Source: Magnetococcales bacterium WMHbin3 (lineage in GTDB: Bacteria; Pseudomonadota; Magnetococcia; Magnetococcales; Magnetaquicoccaceae). From it: a DNA stretch of 41,578 nucleotides. Below the pieces are notes generated by a model. The model was not told where the DNA came from. It worked only from the letters and a program-made list of their open reading frames with translations, and did no database searches. The DNA lies in the NCBI GenBank assembly GCA_002753185.1, contig PDZX01000035.1:1-41578 (forward strand), written 5' to 3'. This document shows positions 15,441 through 23,890 of the stretch, in pieces (within the stretch, counting starts at the first letter, position 1; every line of letters begins with the position of its first letter). The translations under genes were made by a program, and so were the position numbers.

Positions 15441-18400
15441 ATGATCCACTCCCAACGAGGCCCCTGGCTCGGCAAGGCGGCGTCGCCCCTGCTCATGGCG
15501 TTGGAGTCCCGCCTCCTGCTGGACGGGGCCGCCAGCGACGAACCACTGCTCCCCCCGCCGGCCTCGCCCCGGAGCGTGGTGTTCGTGGATGCGGGCATCA
15601 CCGGTTACCAGACCCTCCTGGCCGGTCTCGCCAATTCCCCGGAGGTGGTCCTCCTGGATCCCCGCGAGGACGGCATCGCGCGCATCACCAGCGTGCTCGC
15701 CAATTGGCGCGGGGTGGAGGAGGTATCTCTCATCTCGCACGGCCAGCCGGGCCGCTTGATGCTGGGCAGCGCCTGGCTCGCGGAGGGCACCCTGAACGAC
15801 CACGCAGTCAGCTTGAACGCCTGGCAGGCATCGCTCGCCCCAGGGGCCGACATTCTGCTCTACGGATGCGACGTGGGCCAGGGAGAGGGGGGAAGCGGAC
15901 TATTGAAAAAAATCGCCGATCTCACGGGAGCGGACGTGGCCGCCTCGGACAACCCCACCGGCGACCCCGCGCAAGGGGGCGACTGGATCCTGGAACGCCA
16001 CGCCGGTCCCATCGAAGCCGTCTCCCCCTGGCGCGACGGCGCGCCGGAGGGGTTTGCCGGTCTGCTGGCCACCTACACGGTCACCAATACCAGCGACGGG
16101 GCCGGTCCTCCGGCGGGCAGCCTGCGTCAGGCCGTCGCCGACGCCAACGCCAATCCGGGCGCGGATGCCATTCAATTCTCCCTGCCCGCCGCCAGCCGCA
16201 TCACCCTCACCGCCGGCTCGCTGACCGTCAGCGGGGACCTCACCATCAACGGCGACTTCTCCGGCAACGACCAGGTGGCGGATGTCACCATCGCGGGCAA
16301 TGGCGCCAACTTCCGCGCCTTTCTGGTCAACATGGGCGCGATCAACCAGGAGCTGCGCGTCAACAGCGTCGTCATCGACGGGTTCACGCCCAACATCGGC
16401 GGGTATGCGGGGGCGGGGTTCGCGATCCAAAAGGGGACGCTGTATCTCGACCACGTCACCCTGTCCAACAACACCGCCAACAACGCCGCCCTGGGTGGGG
16501 GGGTCTATCTCGATGCCAACGGGGTGTTGGATGTCACCGACAGCACCCTGTCCGGCAACAGCTCCATCTATGGCGGCGGGATCGCCAGCCAGGGTGGCGC
16601 CGTCACCGTGACCCGCTCCCTGCTGGCCGACAATGTCGCCACCTCCCGTGGCGGCGCCATCTACTCCATCACCAACGGCGGCACCCTCACGGTCAGGGAG
16701 AGCACCCTCACGGGCAACCGCGCGGATCTGGGCGGCGCGGTCTTCGTGAGCAACACCAACACCGTCGATATCCTGGACGCCACCATCGCCAACAACACCG
16801 CAACCAGCTCCGGTGGCGGCCTGTTCAACAATACCGGTTCCAGCGCCCTCGTGACGGTGCGCGTCTCGATCGTGGCCGACAACACCGCACCCGCGCAACC
16901 AGACATCGCCAACTCGGTCACGGTGGGCTGGAGCCTGGTGGAAAACATCGCCACCTGGACCACCCTGGCCGGCAGCTCCAACCTGTTCAACACCGATCCG
17001 GCGCTGCAACCCCTGGCTGACAACGGCGGGCCGAGCAAAACCCTCGCCCTGGGGAACGCCAGCCCGGCCATCGACGCCTGGAGCGCGGCGCAGGTGGGGA
17101 TCGCGGACACCACCGATCAGCGGGGCACGGGTTTTTCCAGGTATGCCAACAGCCAGATCGATATCGGCGCCTTCGAGAGGCAGGCCCCGGTCGGCGTGGA
17201 CGATACCGCTTGGGCCACGGAAGCGGGCGGCACAACCAACCTCACCCCTGGCGCGATTGCCAGCGGCAATCTCCTGACCAACGACACCGACGCGGATCGC
17301 AACGACACCAGGAGCGTGACAGCCGTGCGCGTGGGCGGGGTCGAGGGGGGCGGTCAGGCTGGCGCGTTGGCCTTGACGGGTGCGTATGGTTCGCTGACCC
17401 TGGCGGCCAACGGGGATTTTTCCTATGGGGTGGCGGACAGCCAGGCCACGGTGGAGGCCCTGCTGGCCGGGCAGACCCTGACCGAACGGTTCAATTACAC
17501 GGTTTCGGACGGCAAGCTGACCGATGTGGCGGTGTTGACCATCACCATTCAGGGGGCCTACGACGCCCCTCTGGCGGTGGATGACGCGGGGAGCGCCAGT
17601 GAGGCGGGGGGGTACGCCAACGCCACCCCCGGCGCTTCCGCCAGTGGCAATCTGCTCGCCAACGACACCGCCGTGGAGTCTGGCGCCCTGACCGTGACCG
17701 CCATCCGCGCCGGCGGCAGCGAAGGGGCCGGTGCGGCGGGCGTCCTGGGCGTCTCCCTGACCGGCAGTTACGGCACCCTCACGGTGAGCGCCAACGGGGA
17801 TTTTTCCTATATCGTCAACGACGCCCTTGCCGAGGTGCAGGCGCTGGGGGCGGGCGCGAGCCTGACCGACCGGTTCAACCATACCGTGGCCAAGGAAGGC
17901 TTGAGCGATACCGGGGTGTTGACCATCACCATCCAGGGGGCCGACGACGCCCCGCTGGCGGTGGACGACGCCGGCATCGCCGTCGAGGCGGGAGGGGTCC
18001 TCAACCGCACGCCGGGACGCAACGCCACCGGCAATCTGCTGGCCAACGACAACGACCCGGACGGTCCCACCCTGACCGTCAGTGTCGCCGTTCCGGATGG
18101 CGCCTACGGCACGCTTTCGCTGCAGGCGGATGGTGGTTACATCTATGTGGTCAACGACGCCAATCCCACGGTGGACGGTCTGCGCGCCGGGGAGAGCCTG
18201 ACGGATCGTTTCGTCTGCACGGTTTCCGATGGCCGGTATGCCGCCACCAGCACGTTGACCATCACCATTCAGGGCGCGGACGATCGGGCGGCCCCGGTCG
18301 CGGCCCTCCAAACCGTCATGGCGGTTTCGACCGGGGGGGCCGCCACCCCGGTGGCGACGTTGTCCGATGTCTCGCCCTCCGCCCCCGTGGTGGCATTGCC

Positions 18401-19484
18401 GGCGCTCCATTTTCCGGCCACGCCCTTTTCCTGGCCATCCCCCGCGCCTGCCCAATCCGCCGCCGAGGTGGTGAGAGAATATCAGAACAGCGGCGAACCG
18501 GCGGATCGGGTGATCGGCGATCTGTTGGCGCGGGTGGCGCGCCATGAAAACGTCCAGCAGGCCGATGTGATCCGCCTCCTGGAAGGGCGGGGCGCGAATC
18601 ACGACACCATCATGGAGTCGTTGCGCGCTTTTCTCCAGGTGCAGAAGGAGGCGCGCACGCAACTTTACGCCGGCGCCCTGCGGGAGTTGGATCGCCGCGA
18701 GGAGGTCAACCCCTTGCGGGCCATCTCCGGGGAGATCGGTGAGAAAATTCCGGAGTGGTTTCCTCCCCTGACCGGGGAGCGTATTGCCCTGTTGATCGGC
18801 GTCAACCGCTATCGGGAACCCATTCCCAGTCTCGACACCCCGATTCGCGACGTGACCGCCATGGGCGAGCTGTTGCGGACGCGCGGTTATCAGACCATCA
18901 TTCTGCCCGACGCCGGCTTCCACACGGTGGTGGAGGCCTTTCGCGCCGTGGGCCGGAAGATCGCGCCCGGCCAGGATCTGCTGATCTATTACGCCGGCCA
19001 TGGCTATCAGCGGGAGGACAACGGGACCGGCTACTGGCTGCTGGGCGACGCCCGCGCCGCCAGCGCCGACAAATGGCTCTCCACCCGGCACATCTCCGAT
19101 TTTCTCGCCAATATTCGGGCGCGGCATATCCTGTTGGTCTCCGACAGTTGTTTTTCCGGTTCCCTGACCCGTGAATACGTGTTCGCGCCGGAGAGCGAGG
19201 GGTTGACCCGCGAGCAGATTCTGGCCAGGCGTTCGGTGATGATGATGTCTTCCGGCGGGGAGGAGCCGGTGATGGACGGGGGGGGGAACGGGCACTCGGT
19301 GTTTGCCGCGCGCCTGTTGCAACGGTTGCGGGAGTTGCCGCCGGGCGGCAGCGGCTTCGAGCTGTTCCGTCAGGTGCGTCAGGAAGTGGTGAAACTTTCG
19401 CCCCAGACGCCGCAGTATGGGGCGATGCTCAGTGCGGGTCACGAGCCGGGCGGGGATTATCTTTTCGGGGGGGGTGGCCGATGA
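15441..19484 (+). CDS. Giant surface-type protein: LEPR/DUF4347, beta-helix, VCBS repeats, C-terminal caspase
   Basis: A 1347-residue protein. The N-terminus has the LEPR-like motif MALESRLLLDGA followed by a DUF4347 domain (about 45-195: VVFVDAGITG, VSLISHGQPGRL, DILLYGCDVG). Residues 205-575 form a parallel beta-helix-like region with repeated ItitNNTA/GGG motifs, as in polymorphic outer-membrane proteins. Three VCBS-like repeats begin at residues 586, 713 and 841. A helical linker (1000-1100) leads to a caspase/C14 domain starting at GERIALLIGVNRY (1112), with catalytic His1187 in YYAGHGY and Cys1237 in VSDSCFSGS. DUF4347/VCBS proteins are normally large secreted adhesins; a peptidase at the C-terminus is unusual. 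The ATG at 15441 has GGAGAA about 10 bases upstream. The stop overlaps the next gene. Confidence 0.88.
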   Translation: MIHSQRGPWLGKAASPLLMALESRLLLDGAASDEPLLPPPASPRSVVFVDAGITGYQTLLAGLANSPEVVLLDPREDGIARITSVLANWRGVEEVSLISHGQPGRLMLGSAWLAEGTLNDHAVSLNAWQASLAPGADILLYGCDVGQGEGGSGLLKKIADLTGADVAASDNPTGDPAQGGDWILERHAGPIEAVSPWRDGAPEGFAGLLATYTVTNTSDGAGPPAGSLRQAVADANANPGADAIQFSLPAASRITLTAGSLTVSGDLTINGDFSGNDQVADVTIAGNGANFRAFLVNMGAINQELRVNSVVIDGFTPNIGGYAGAGFAIQKGTLYLDHVTLSNNTANNAALGGGVYLDANGVLDVTDSTLSGNSSIYGGGIASQGGAVTVTRSLLADNVATSRGGAIYSITNGGTLTVRESTLTGNRADLGGAVFVSNTNTVDILDATIANNTATSSGGGLFNNTGSSALVTVRVSIVADNTAPAQPDIANSVTVGWSLVENIATWTTLAGSSNLFNTDPALQPLADNGGPSKTLALGNASPAIDAWSAAQVGIADTTDQRGTGFSRYANSQIDIGAFERQAPVGVDDTAWATEAGGTTNLTPGAIASGNLLTNDTDADRNDTRSVTAVRVGGVEGGGQAGALALTGAYGSLTLAANGDFSYGVADSQATVEALLAGQTLTERFNYTVSDGKLTDVAVLTITIQGAYDAPLAVDDAGSASEAGGYANATPGASASGNLLANDTAVESGALTVTAIRAGGSEGAGAAGVLGVSLTGSYGTLTVSANGDFSYIVNDALAEVQALGAGASLTDRFNHTVAKEGLSDTGVLTITIQGADDAPLAVDDAGIAVEAGGVLNRTPGRNATGNLLANDNDPDGPTLTVSVAVPDGAYGTLSLQADGGYIYVVNDANPTVDGLRAGESLTDRFVCTVSDGRYAATSTLTITIQGADDRAAPVAALQTVMAVSTGGAATPVATLSDVSPSAPVVALPALHFPATPFSWPSPAPAQSAAEVVREYQNSGEPADRVIGDLLARVARHENVQQADVIRLLEGRGANHDTIMESLRAFLQVQKEARTQLYAGALRELDRREEVNPLRAISGEIGEKIPEWFPPLTGERIALLIGVNRYREPIPSLDTPIRDVTAMGELLRTRGYQTIILPDAGFHTVVEAFRAVGRKIAPGQDLLIYYAGHGYQREDNGTGYWLLGDARAASADKWLSTRHISDFLANIRARHILLVSDSCFSGSLTREYVFAPESEGLTREQILARRSVMMMSSGGEEPVMDGGGNGHSVFAARLLQRLRELPPGGSGFELFRQVRQEVVKLSPQTPQYGAMLSAGHEPGGDYLFGGGGR
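17196..18300 (+). repeat. Three VCBS/cadherin-like tandem repeats within the caspase protein gene
   Basis: Units begin at 17196, 17577 and 17961 (381 and 384 bases apart). Each starts with VDD-A-----EAGG, contains GNLL-ND and a GTL or SLTL-ANGDFSY block, then a DRFN or ERFNYTVSDG block and closes with LTITIQGA-D. They code for about 127-residue Ig-like modules. Confidence 0.85.
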
Positions 19485-20176
19485 GCGGGATGGAGCGGGA
19501 GCGGTGGGTGGCGCATCGGGGCATTCCGGCGCGTCATCCGGAGAACGGGCTGGAGGGGCTGCGGGCGGCGTTGCGGGCCGGGGCGCGGTTTGTGGAGTTC
19601 GACATCCGGCTGACCCGCGACTGGGTTCCGGTATTGTTGCATGACGCGGATCTGGCGCGCACCAGCGGGGTGCGGGGCCGGGTGGCGGGGATGGACTGGG
19701 AGGAGGTGCGTGCCGCCACGGATGTCGTACCATCGCTTGCCGAGGCGGCGGAGCTGTTGCGGGAGTATCCTCTGGCCACCGCGTTCGTGGAGATCAAGCA
19801 CGGCGCCTTGACGCGGGGGGTGGCGCGGGCCGCCGGGGCGATCGTGGCGCCGTTGTCGCCGATTCGGGGGCAGGTGGTGTTGATATCGTTTCATGCCGGG
19901 GTATTGCGGCATCTGCGCGCCACCGGGGGGTGGCCCATCGGTTGGATTTTCGAGTCCTATGGCTTTTTCAATCGTCAGCGGGCCATGCGGTTGGCGCCAG
20001 AGTACCTGTTCGCCGATCAGGCGCGCATTCCGGCTGGGGAGGCGCTGTTCGCCGGGCCGTGGCAATGGGCCTTGTACGAGGTCAGCGATCCGGATCTGGC
20101 ATGGAACTGGCGTCAGCGTGGGGCGGACCTGATTGAGACCAACGATTTTACAGGAATGGTGACTGGCATATGTTGA
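19481..20176 (+). CDS. Glycerophosphodiester phosphodiesterase
   Basis: A 231-residue enzyme of the GDPD family, which hydrolyses glycerophosphodiesters to glycerol-3-phosphate and an alcohol. The catalytic set is visible: AHRG with His12, Glu39 and Asp41 in FVEFDIRLTRD, and His54 in VLLHDADLARTSG; a later FVEIKHG supplies the usual second acidic site. No signal peptide is present, so it should be cytoplasmic. Its ATG overlaps the caspase protein's stop codon by 4 bases, implying coupled translation. An alternative ATG lies three codons in. Confidence 0.92.
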   Translation: MSGMERERWVAHRGIPARHPENGLEGLRAALRAGARFVEFDIRLTRDWVPVLLHDADLARTSGVRGRVAGMDWEEVRAATDVVPSLAEAAELLREYPLATAFVEIKHGALTRGVARAAGAIVAPLSPIRGQVVLISFHAGVLRHLRATGGWPIGWIFESYGFFNRQRAMRLAPEYLFADQARIPAGEALFAGPWQWALYEVSDPDLAWNWRQRGADLIETNDFTGMVTGIC

Positions 20177-20544
20177 CCGGAGCGGTGGACCAGGATCGGA
20201 AGCGGCTGTTGGCCTTGTGGCGGCAACTGGGGGAGGAGGAGCGTCGCGGGCTGTTGCGTTTCGCGCAGTGTCTGGCCAACGAATCGCGCGAGGCCGAGAC
20301 GGTGGAGCCTGCCGTGGCCGATTTGCCCCTCGCCATTCCCCGCCCCGCCGTGGAGAGCGCGGTGGCCGGCTTGAAGCGTCTGAAGAAGACCTACCCCATG
20401 ATCGAGGCGGACGAGCGGGTGTTGGGCGAGGCCTCGCGGATCCTGATGCAAAAGGTATTGGGCGCCGCCGATGCCGAGGTGATCGATCAGTTGGAGGCGT
20501 TTTTCGCCCAGCGCTACCAGGGCTGGCGGGAGGGGCGCGGGTGA
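20170..20544 (+). CDS. Small conserved helical protein of unknown function
   Basis: A 124-residue soluble protein, nearly all helical, with a leading LWRQLGEEERRGLLRFAQCL segment, a Pro-rich link (LPLAIPRPAVES) and a second helical half (AGLKRLKKTYPMIEADERVLGEASRILMQKVLG). Its pattern resembles small hypotheticals in other proteobacteria, but I cannot name a function. It overlaps the GDPD gene by 7 bases and ends the plus-strand operon. Confidence 0.75.
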   Translation: MLTGAVDQDRKRLLALWRQLGEEERRGLLRFAQCLANESREAETVEPAVADLPLAIPRPAVESAVAGLKRLKKTYPMIEADERVLGEASRILMQKVLGAADAEVIDQLEAFFAQRYQGWREGRG

Positions 20545-20552
20545 CGTTGCGA

Positions 20553-20837
20553 CTAAAACCGTGACGATGACTTGGGCGTCACCGGGGGCGGTGGGCGATG
20601 TTCTTGCGGGTCCTCGGTGGCCAGGAAGTCGTGGAGGACGACCCCCAGGATGCCCGCCACCATCAGGAGCAGCAGGATCAGCCCGCTGCGGCCGGTCATC
20701 CAGGCTGGGGGTGCGGGGGGAGGGGCGTTTTCCACGTTCTCGTTTTGGGGGTGGTTGGTGCGCCAGAGCAGGCGCAAGCCGTGAAACAATGCCAGGGCTG
20801 TGACGACGCCGAGCAGCAGCAGGATCAGCAGACGCAT
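20553..20837 (-). CDS. Small two-helix membrane protein
   Basis: A 94-residue protein with two hydrophobic segments (residues 2-24 and about 51-70) joined by an Asn/Pro-rich loop, and a Pro-rich tail. No family is recognised. It converges with the previous operon with only 8 bases between. No strong ribosome binding site is visible. The two clear membrane helices support a real gene. Confidence 0.6.
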   Translation of the reverse strand: MRLLILLLLGVVTALALFHGLRLLWRTNHPQNENVENAPPPAPPAWMTGRSGLILLLLMVAGILGVVLHDFLATEDPQEHRPPPPVTPKSSSRF

Positions 20838-20845
20838 GGGGTCAC

Positions 20846-20866
20846 CGTCGGATCGCCGACGTTTTT
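20846..20866 (+). terminator. Intrinsic terminator candidate on the plus strand
   Basis: CGTCGG-ATCG-CCGACG is a 6-base GC-rich stem with a tetraloop followed by five T. It would end plus-strand transcripts coming from the caspase-GDPD operon, but lies 300 bases past the last gene, beyond the small minus-strand membrane gene. Confidence 0.5.
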
Positions 20867-20955
20867 ATCCGTCGCGGTTCTGACAGCCGAAGCGGAAGAT
20901 CTTGCCAATGCTTGCTTTGCATGTTTGGCCTGAAATTTGCGAAATATTAAAAAAA

Positions 20956-21741
20956 TCACTGGGCGCGCAGGATCGGGATGGTTTCTCCCTCCAGCTCTTC
21001 GCTCAGGGCCAGGGCGAGTTGTCCGGAGCGGGTGGGCCTGGCGGCGTCGGCGGTCAGGCGCGACGGGATCTCCTGACGCGCCCGCATGTTGGCGCGCCGG
21101 ATGGAGACCGCCGGCAGGGCCGGTTGGTCCACCGTGGAATCGTTGAACAGCAGACGGGCGTTCTTGGCGATCAGGTCCCGCGCGTCGGTGAGATAGACCA
21201 CGCCATTAATGGCGCTTTTGGGATCAATGGGTTTTTTGGCCTTGGCCGGCACCGGCTTTTTGCTCTTGTAGTGGCTGATCACCTTGCCGACGTAGCGCTG
21301 GGTCTCCGCCAGGGGGGGGATCCCCTGAAAACGGGTCACCATGCCGGGTCCGGCGTTGTAGGCCGCCAGGGCGTGATGCAGATTGGGAAAACGTTTCAGC
21401 ATCCGGTTCAGGTAGCGGGCGCCGCCTCGCAGATTTTGTTCCGGGTTGAAGATGTTTTTGACCCCCATGATGCGCGCGGTTTCCGGCATCAGTTGCATCA
21501 GTCCCACCGCTCCGTCCGGAGAGATGGTCCTTGTGTTGAAATCCGACTCCGTGGCCACCACGGCCCGCAACAGGGCCGGGTCCACTTTTTCCTGCGTTGC
21601 CACCTTTTGGATCAGGTGATCGAGGGTCGGCGAGTCGGCCTGGGCGGGTGCGCCTGTCAGGGCCAGGCAGAGGGCGGTCACTGCCAGGGTGAGACGACGC
21701 GCGTCACGGGAGCAGATGAATGCCCCCCATCTGGCGTCCAC
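20956..21741 (-). CDS. Lytic transglycosylase (SLT domain), exported
   Basis: A 261-residue periplasmic peptidoglycan-cleaving enzyme. With the GTG start at 21741 it has a signal peptide (basic n-region, core LTLAVTALCLALTGAPAQA). The SLT domain follows: catalytic Glu in VATESDFNTRTISPDGAVGLMQLMPETA, then GGARYLNRMLKRF, ALAAYNAGPG and ETQRYVGKV. The C-terminal 90 residues are unrecognised. The GTG is chosen because GGAGAAG lies 6 bases before it; longer in-frame forms give no signal peptide at the N-terminus. It overlaps the end of pgeF by 38 bases in another frame. Confidence 0.9.
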   Translation of the reverse strand: MDARWGAFICSRDARRLTLAVTALCLALTGAPAQADSPTLDHLIQKVATQEKVDPALLRAVVATESDFNTRTISPDGAVGLMQLMPETARIMGVKNIFNPEQNLRGGARYLNRMLKRFPNLHHALAAYNAGPGMVTRFQGIPPLAETQRYVGKVISHYKSKKPVPAKAKKPIDPKSAINGVVYLTDARDLIAKNARLLFNDSTVDQPALPAVSIRRANMRARQEIPSRLTADAARPTRSGQLALALSEELEGETIPILRAQ

Positions 21742-22543
21742 AGGGAACTTCTCCGCGGTGGGTCGCGCGGCGGTGACTGAAGAAAAGCGAATCCAGGGCA
21801 TAGGTACATTGTTCCAGATTGAAGATTGCGAGTGCATCAAGTCCGTTCTCGATGAGCCGTCCATGGACATATCCGGGTAAGTCGAACGTTAATATACCCG
21901 ATTCCGCGCGGTTAGAAAAGAATTTTTGGTGCCCTTGGTTTATTTTATTATCCGCCCCCGCCGGAAAGCGGTCGCGGAAGGCGGCGTCCACCTCATACGA
22001 AGCGGCATGGATACAGGGTCCGATGATGGCCGCGATCCGTTCCCGCCGCGCTCCCAGGGTCTCCATCAGGGCCAGCGTGTTGTCGAGTATTCCGGCCAGG
22101 GCGCCCCGCCAACCGGCATGCGCCGCTCCCACCACCCGCGCCTGGTGGTCGGCGAAGAGCACCGGAACGCAATCTGCGGTCAGCACCGCGACCACCACCC
22201 CTGGCTGGTCGGTCACCACGGCGTCCGCGTCCGGATATGCACCCTCCGTGCCTGCCACTACGGCGCGGTCGCCATGCACCTGGTTGACGAGGGCCAATTC
22301 CCGCGCGCCCAGCCCCAGCGCCGCCAGCAGCAACGCCCGGTTGCGCGCCACGGCCTCCGGATGGTCGTCCACATGCCCCCCAAGATTGAGCGAGGCGTAA
22401 CCCCCCGTGCTCACCCCGCCCTGGCGCGTGGTGAAAAAATGGTCCACCCCCGCCTGGGGTGGGAAAATTTTTCCGCGCAGCAGCAGGATATTCCCTTGCG
22501 TTTCTTGCGAAGATTGGTGAGAATGGTGTGTTTTTTTCATCAT
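21704..22543 (-). CDS. pgeF: PgeF/YfiH-family purine nucleoside or laccase-like enzyme
   Basis: A 279-residue member of the multicopper-polyphenol-oxidase-like family now linked to purine nucleoside phosphorylase/adenosine deaminase activity and peptidoglycan editing. The metal-ligand motifs are visible: NQVHGD, AVLTADCVPVLFAD and GAAHAGWRGALAG. The N-terminal HFFTTRQGGVSTGGYASLNLGGHVDD is typical. AAGGAG precedes the ATG at 22543. It is divergent from rpsF with a 73-base gap and overlaps the transglycosylase gene, a sensible pairing with cell-wall turnover. Confidence 0.92.
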   Translation of the reverse strand: MMKKTHHSHQSSQETQGNILLLRGKIFPPQAGVDHFFTTRQGGVSTGGYASLNLGGHVDDHPEAVARNRALLLAALGLGARELALVNQVHGDRAVVAGTEGAYPDADAVVTDQPGVVVAVLTADCVPVLFADHQARVVGAAHAGWRGALAGILDNTLALMETLGARRERIAAIIGPCIHAASYEVDAAFRDRFPAGADNKINQGHQKFFSNRAESGILTFDLPGYVHGRLIENGLDALAIFNLEQCTYALDSLFFSHRRATHRGEVPCGRQMGGIHLLP

Positions 22544-22616
22544 GGCCTGTTTCTCCTTGCTCCTGGGTAACGCACCTTGGGGCTTCGCCGACCAACAAAA
22601 TCCGAAAGGAGGCGCC

Positions 22617-23045
22617 GTGGCTTATTACGAGTCCATCTGTATTGTTCGTCCCGACCTGACTACCGAGCAGGTCGAAGGGGTCGCCGCTCGCATCGCCGAC
22701 CTGATCACCGCCGGCGGAGGTTCCATCCTCCAAAACGAGCTGTGGGGACGCCGTCAACTCTCCTACCCGCTCAAAAAGAATACGAAAGGGTACTACATTT
22801 TCAATCTGGTGGAAGGGAGCGGACCATTGGTCGCCAACCTCGAAGCCCGCTTGAAGATCGACGAGGATATCTTGAAATACCAGAATATCCGTGTCAAGAA
22901 ACCCAATCTCGTCCCGTCCCCACTCGCCCCGTCCGCAGAAAGGGCCAGCGAAGGCCCAGGTGATGTCCTGCTGCCCGGCGACGAGGATTACGACCCCGCC
23001 GACGAGTACGGCGAAGAAGACGCGGACGATGACGAGATGATGTGA
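22617..23045 (+). CDS. rpsF: 30S ribosomal protein S6
   Basis: Ribosomal protein S6, the first gene of the rpsF-priB-rpsR-rplI operon. The core is clear: YYESICIVRPDLTTEQVEGV, WGRRQLSYPLKKNTKGYY, then LEARLKIDEDILKYQNIRV. Residues 110-142 form a strongly acidic tail, as in E. coli S6, whose glutamates can be added by RimK. The GTG start at 22617 is chosen because AAAGGAGG lies 4-5 bases upstream; the longer reading frame has no support. The stop overlaps the priB start. Confidence 0.97.
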   Translation: MAYYESICIVRPDLTTEQVEGVAARIADLITAGGGSILQNELWGRRQLSYPLKKNTKGYYIFNLVEGSGPLVANLEARLKIDEDILKYQNIRVKKPNLVPSPLAPSAERASEGPGDVLLPGDEDYDPADEYGEEDADDDEMM

Positions 23046-23404
23046 GCCAGGGCCTCCCCGCTCCGGGCACCGAACACCATCGCCAGGCCAACTACGCGGA
23101 ACTCGAGGGACATCTCCTCGCGCCGGGCGACTTCCGGGTCACCCCGGCAGGTCGTCCCGTCCTCGTGCTGGAACTGGAACACCTGTCGCGCCACGAGGAG
23201 CCGGAATCCCTCCCGCTCCTGGAAATGCGCATGCCGGTGCTGGTGATCGGGGAGCAGGCCCTCATATGTCGTTCCCTGGCGCCCGGTACCCCGCTGCGGG
23301 TCACCGGTCGCCTGAATCAAAAACGTTGGGTGCGGGACGGCAAGGTCCGCTGGGGCTGCGTCGAACTGGTGGCCATGGAGATTCGAGTGCTCCCCGCCCC
23401 TTGA
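23042..23404 (+). CDS. priB: Primosomal replication protein PriB
   Basis: A 120-residue single-OB-fold protein at the expected place between rpsF and rpsR. PriB takes part in replication restart with PriA. The family pattern is present (AELEGHLLAPGDFRVTPAGRPVLVLELEH ... LRVTGRLNQKRW ... VELVAMEIRVL). Its GTG start overlaps the rpsF stop (GTGA). Its N-terminus is about 15 residues longer than typical PriB. Confidence 0.85.
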   Translation: MSQGLPAPGTEHHRQANYAELEGHLLAPGDFRVTPAGRPVLVLELEHLSRHEEPESLPLLEMRMPVLVIGEQALICRSLAPGTPLRVTGRLNQKRWVRDGKVRWGCVELVAMEIRVLPAP

Positions 23405-23446
23405 CCGGTACCGCATGGCGAAACTTACGATAAAGGAAAGCCTTCC

Positions 23447-23848
23447 ATGTCCGAACAAGACTCTGAATCGAACACCCAATCCGACGCGGGCCGCCCAAGC
23501 GGCGGACGCAGCTTCGGCGGTCGTCCGTCCATGGGGGGACGCGGTCGTCCCCAGGGCGGCGCCCCCCGTTCCGCGACGGGCGCCCCCGCCGCAAACGGCG
23601 CCGCGCCCGCAGCCCCCGGCGGGTTCCGCCGTCCGTTCTTCCGGCGCCGCAAGGTGTGCGTCTTCTGCGCCGACAAGACCCTGATGATCGACTACAAGGA
23701 CCCCAAACTGCTCCTGCGTTTCATCACGGAGCGGGGCAAAATCGTCCCCAGCCGCATCACCGGGGTGTGCGCCCCCCATCAGCGCCAACTGAGCAAGGCG
23801 ATCAAGCAGGGACGCAATATCGCCCTGCTGCCGCACCTCGTCAAGTGA
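23447..23848 (+). CDS. rpsR: 30S ribosomal protein S18 with Gly/Arg/Ala-rich N-terminal extension
   Basis: Ribosomal protein S18, partner of S6 in the 30S platform. The usual core begins at about residue 62 ([42 protein letters not shown]) and runs to the end. Typical S18 is 75-90 residues; this one has 133 because of a low-complexity extension rich in Gly, Arg, Pro and Ala (15-60). AAAGGAAAG precedes the ATG, so the extension is translated. Confidence 0.95.
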   Translation: MSEQDSESNTQSDAGRPSGGRSFGGRPSMGGRGRPQGGAPRSATGAPAANGAAPAAPGGFRRPFFRRRKVCVFCADKTLMIDYKDPKLLLRFITERGKIVPSRITGVCAPHQRQLSKAIKQGRNIALLPHLVK

Positions 23849-23890
23849 CCGGGCGGCGGTCGCGGTGACCTTGCCCGGGCACGGGGGCGC

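Noticed and set aside
15900..19733. A 1277-residue open frame on the minus strand opposite the caspase protein gene
   Set aside because: It is an antisense shadow produced by GC-rich codon usage; the translation is Gly/Arg/His/Val-rich with no domain, while the plus strand has clear domains and catalytic motifs.
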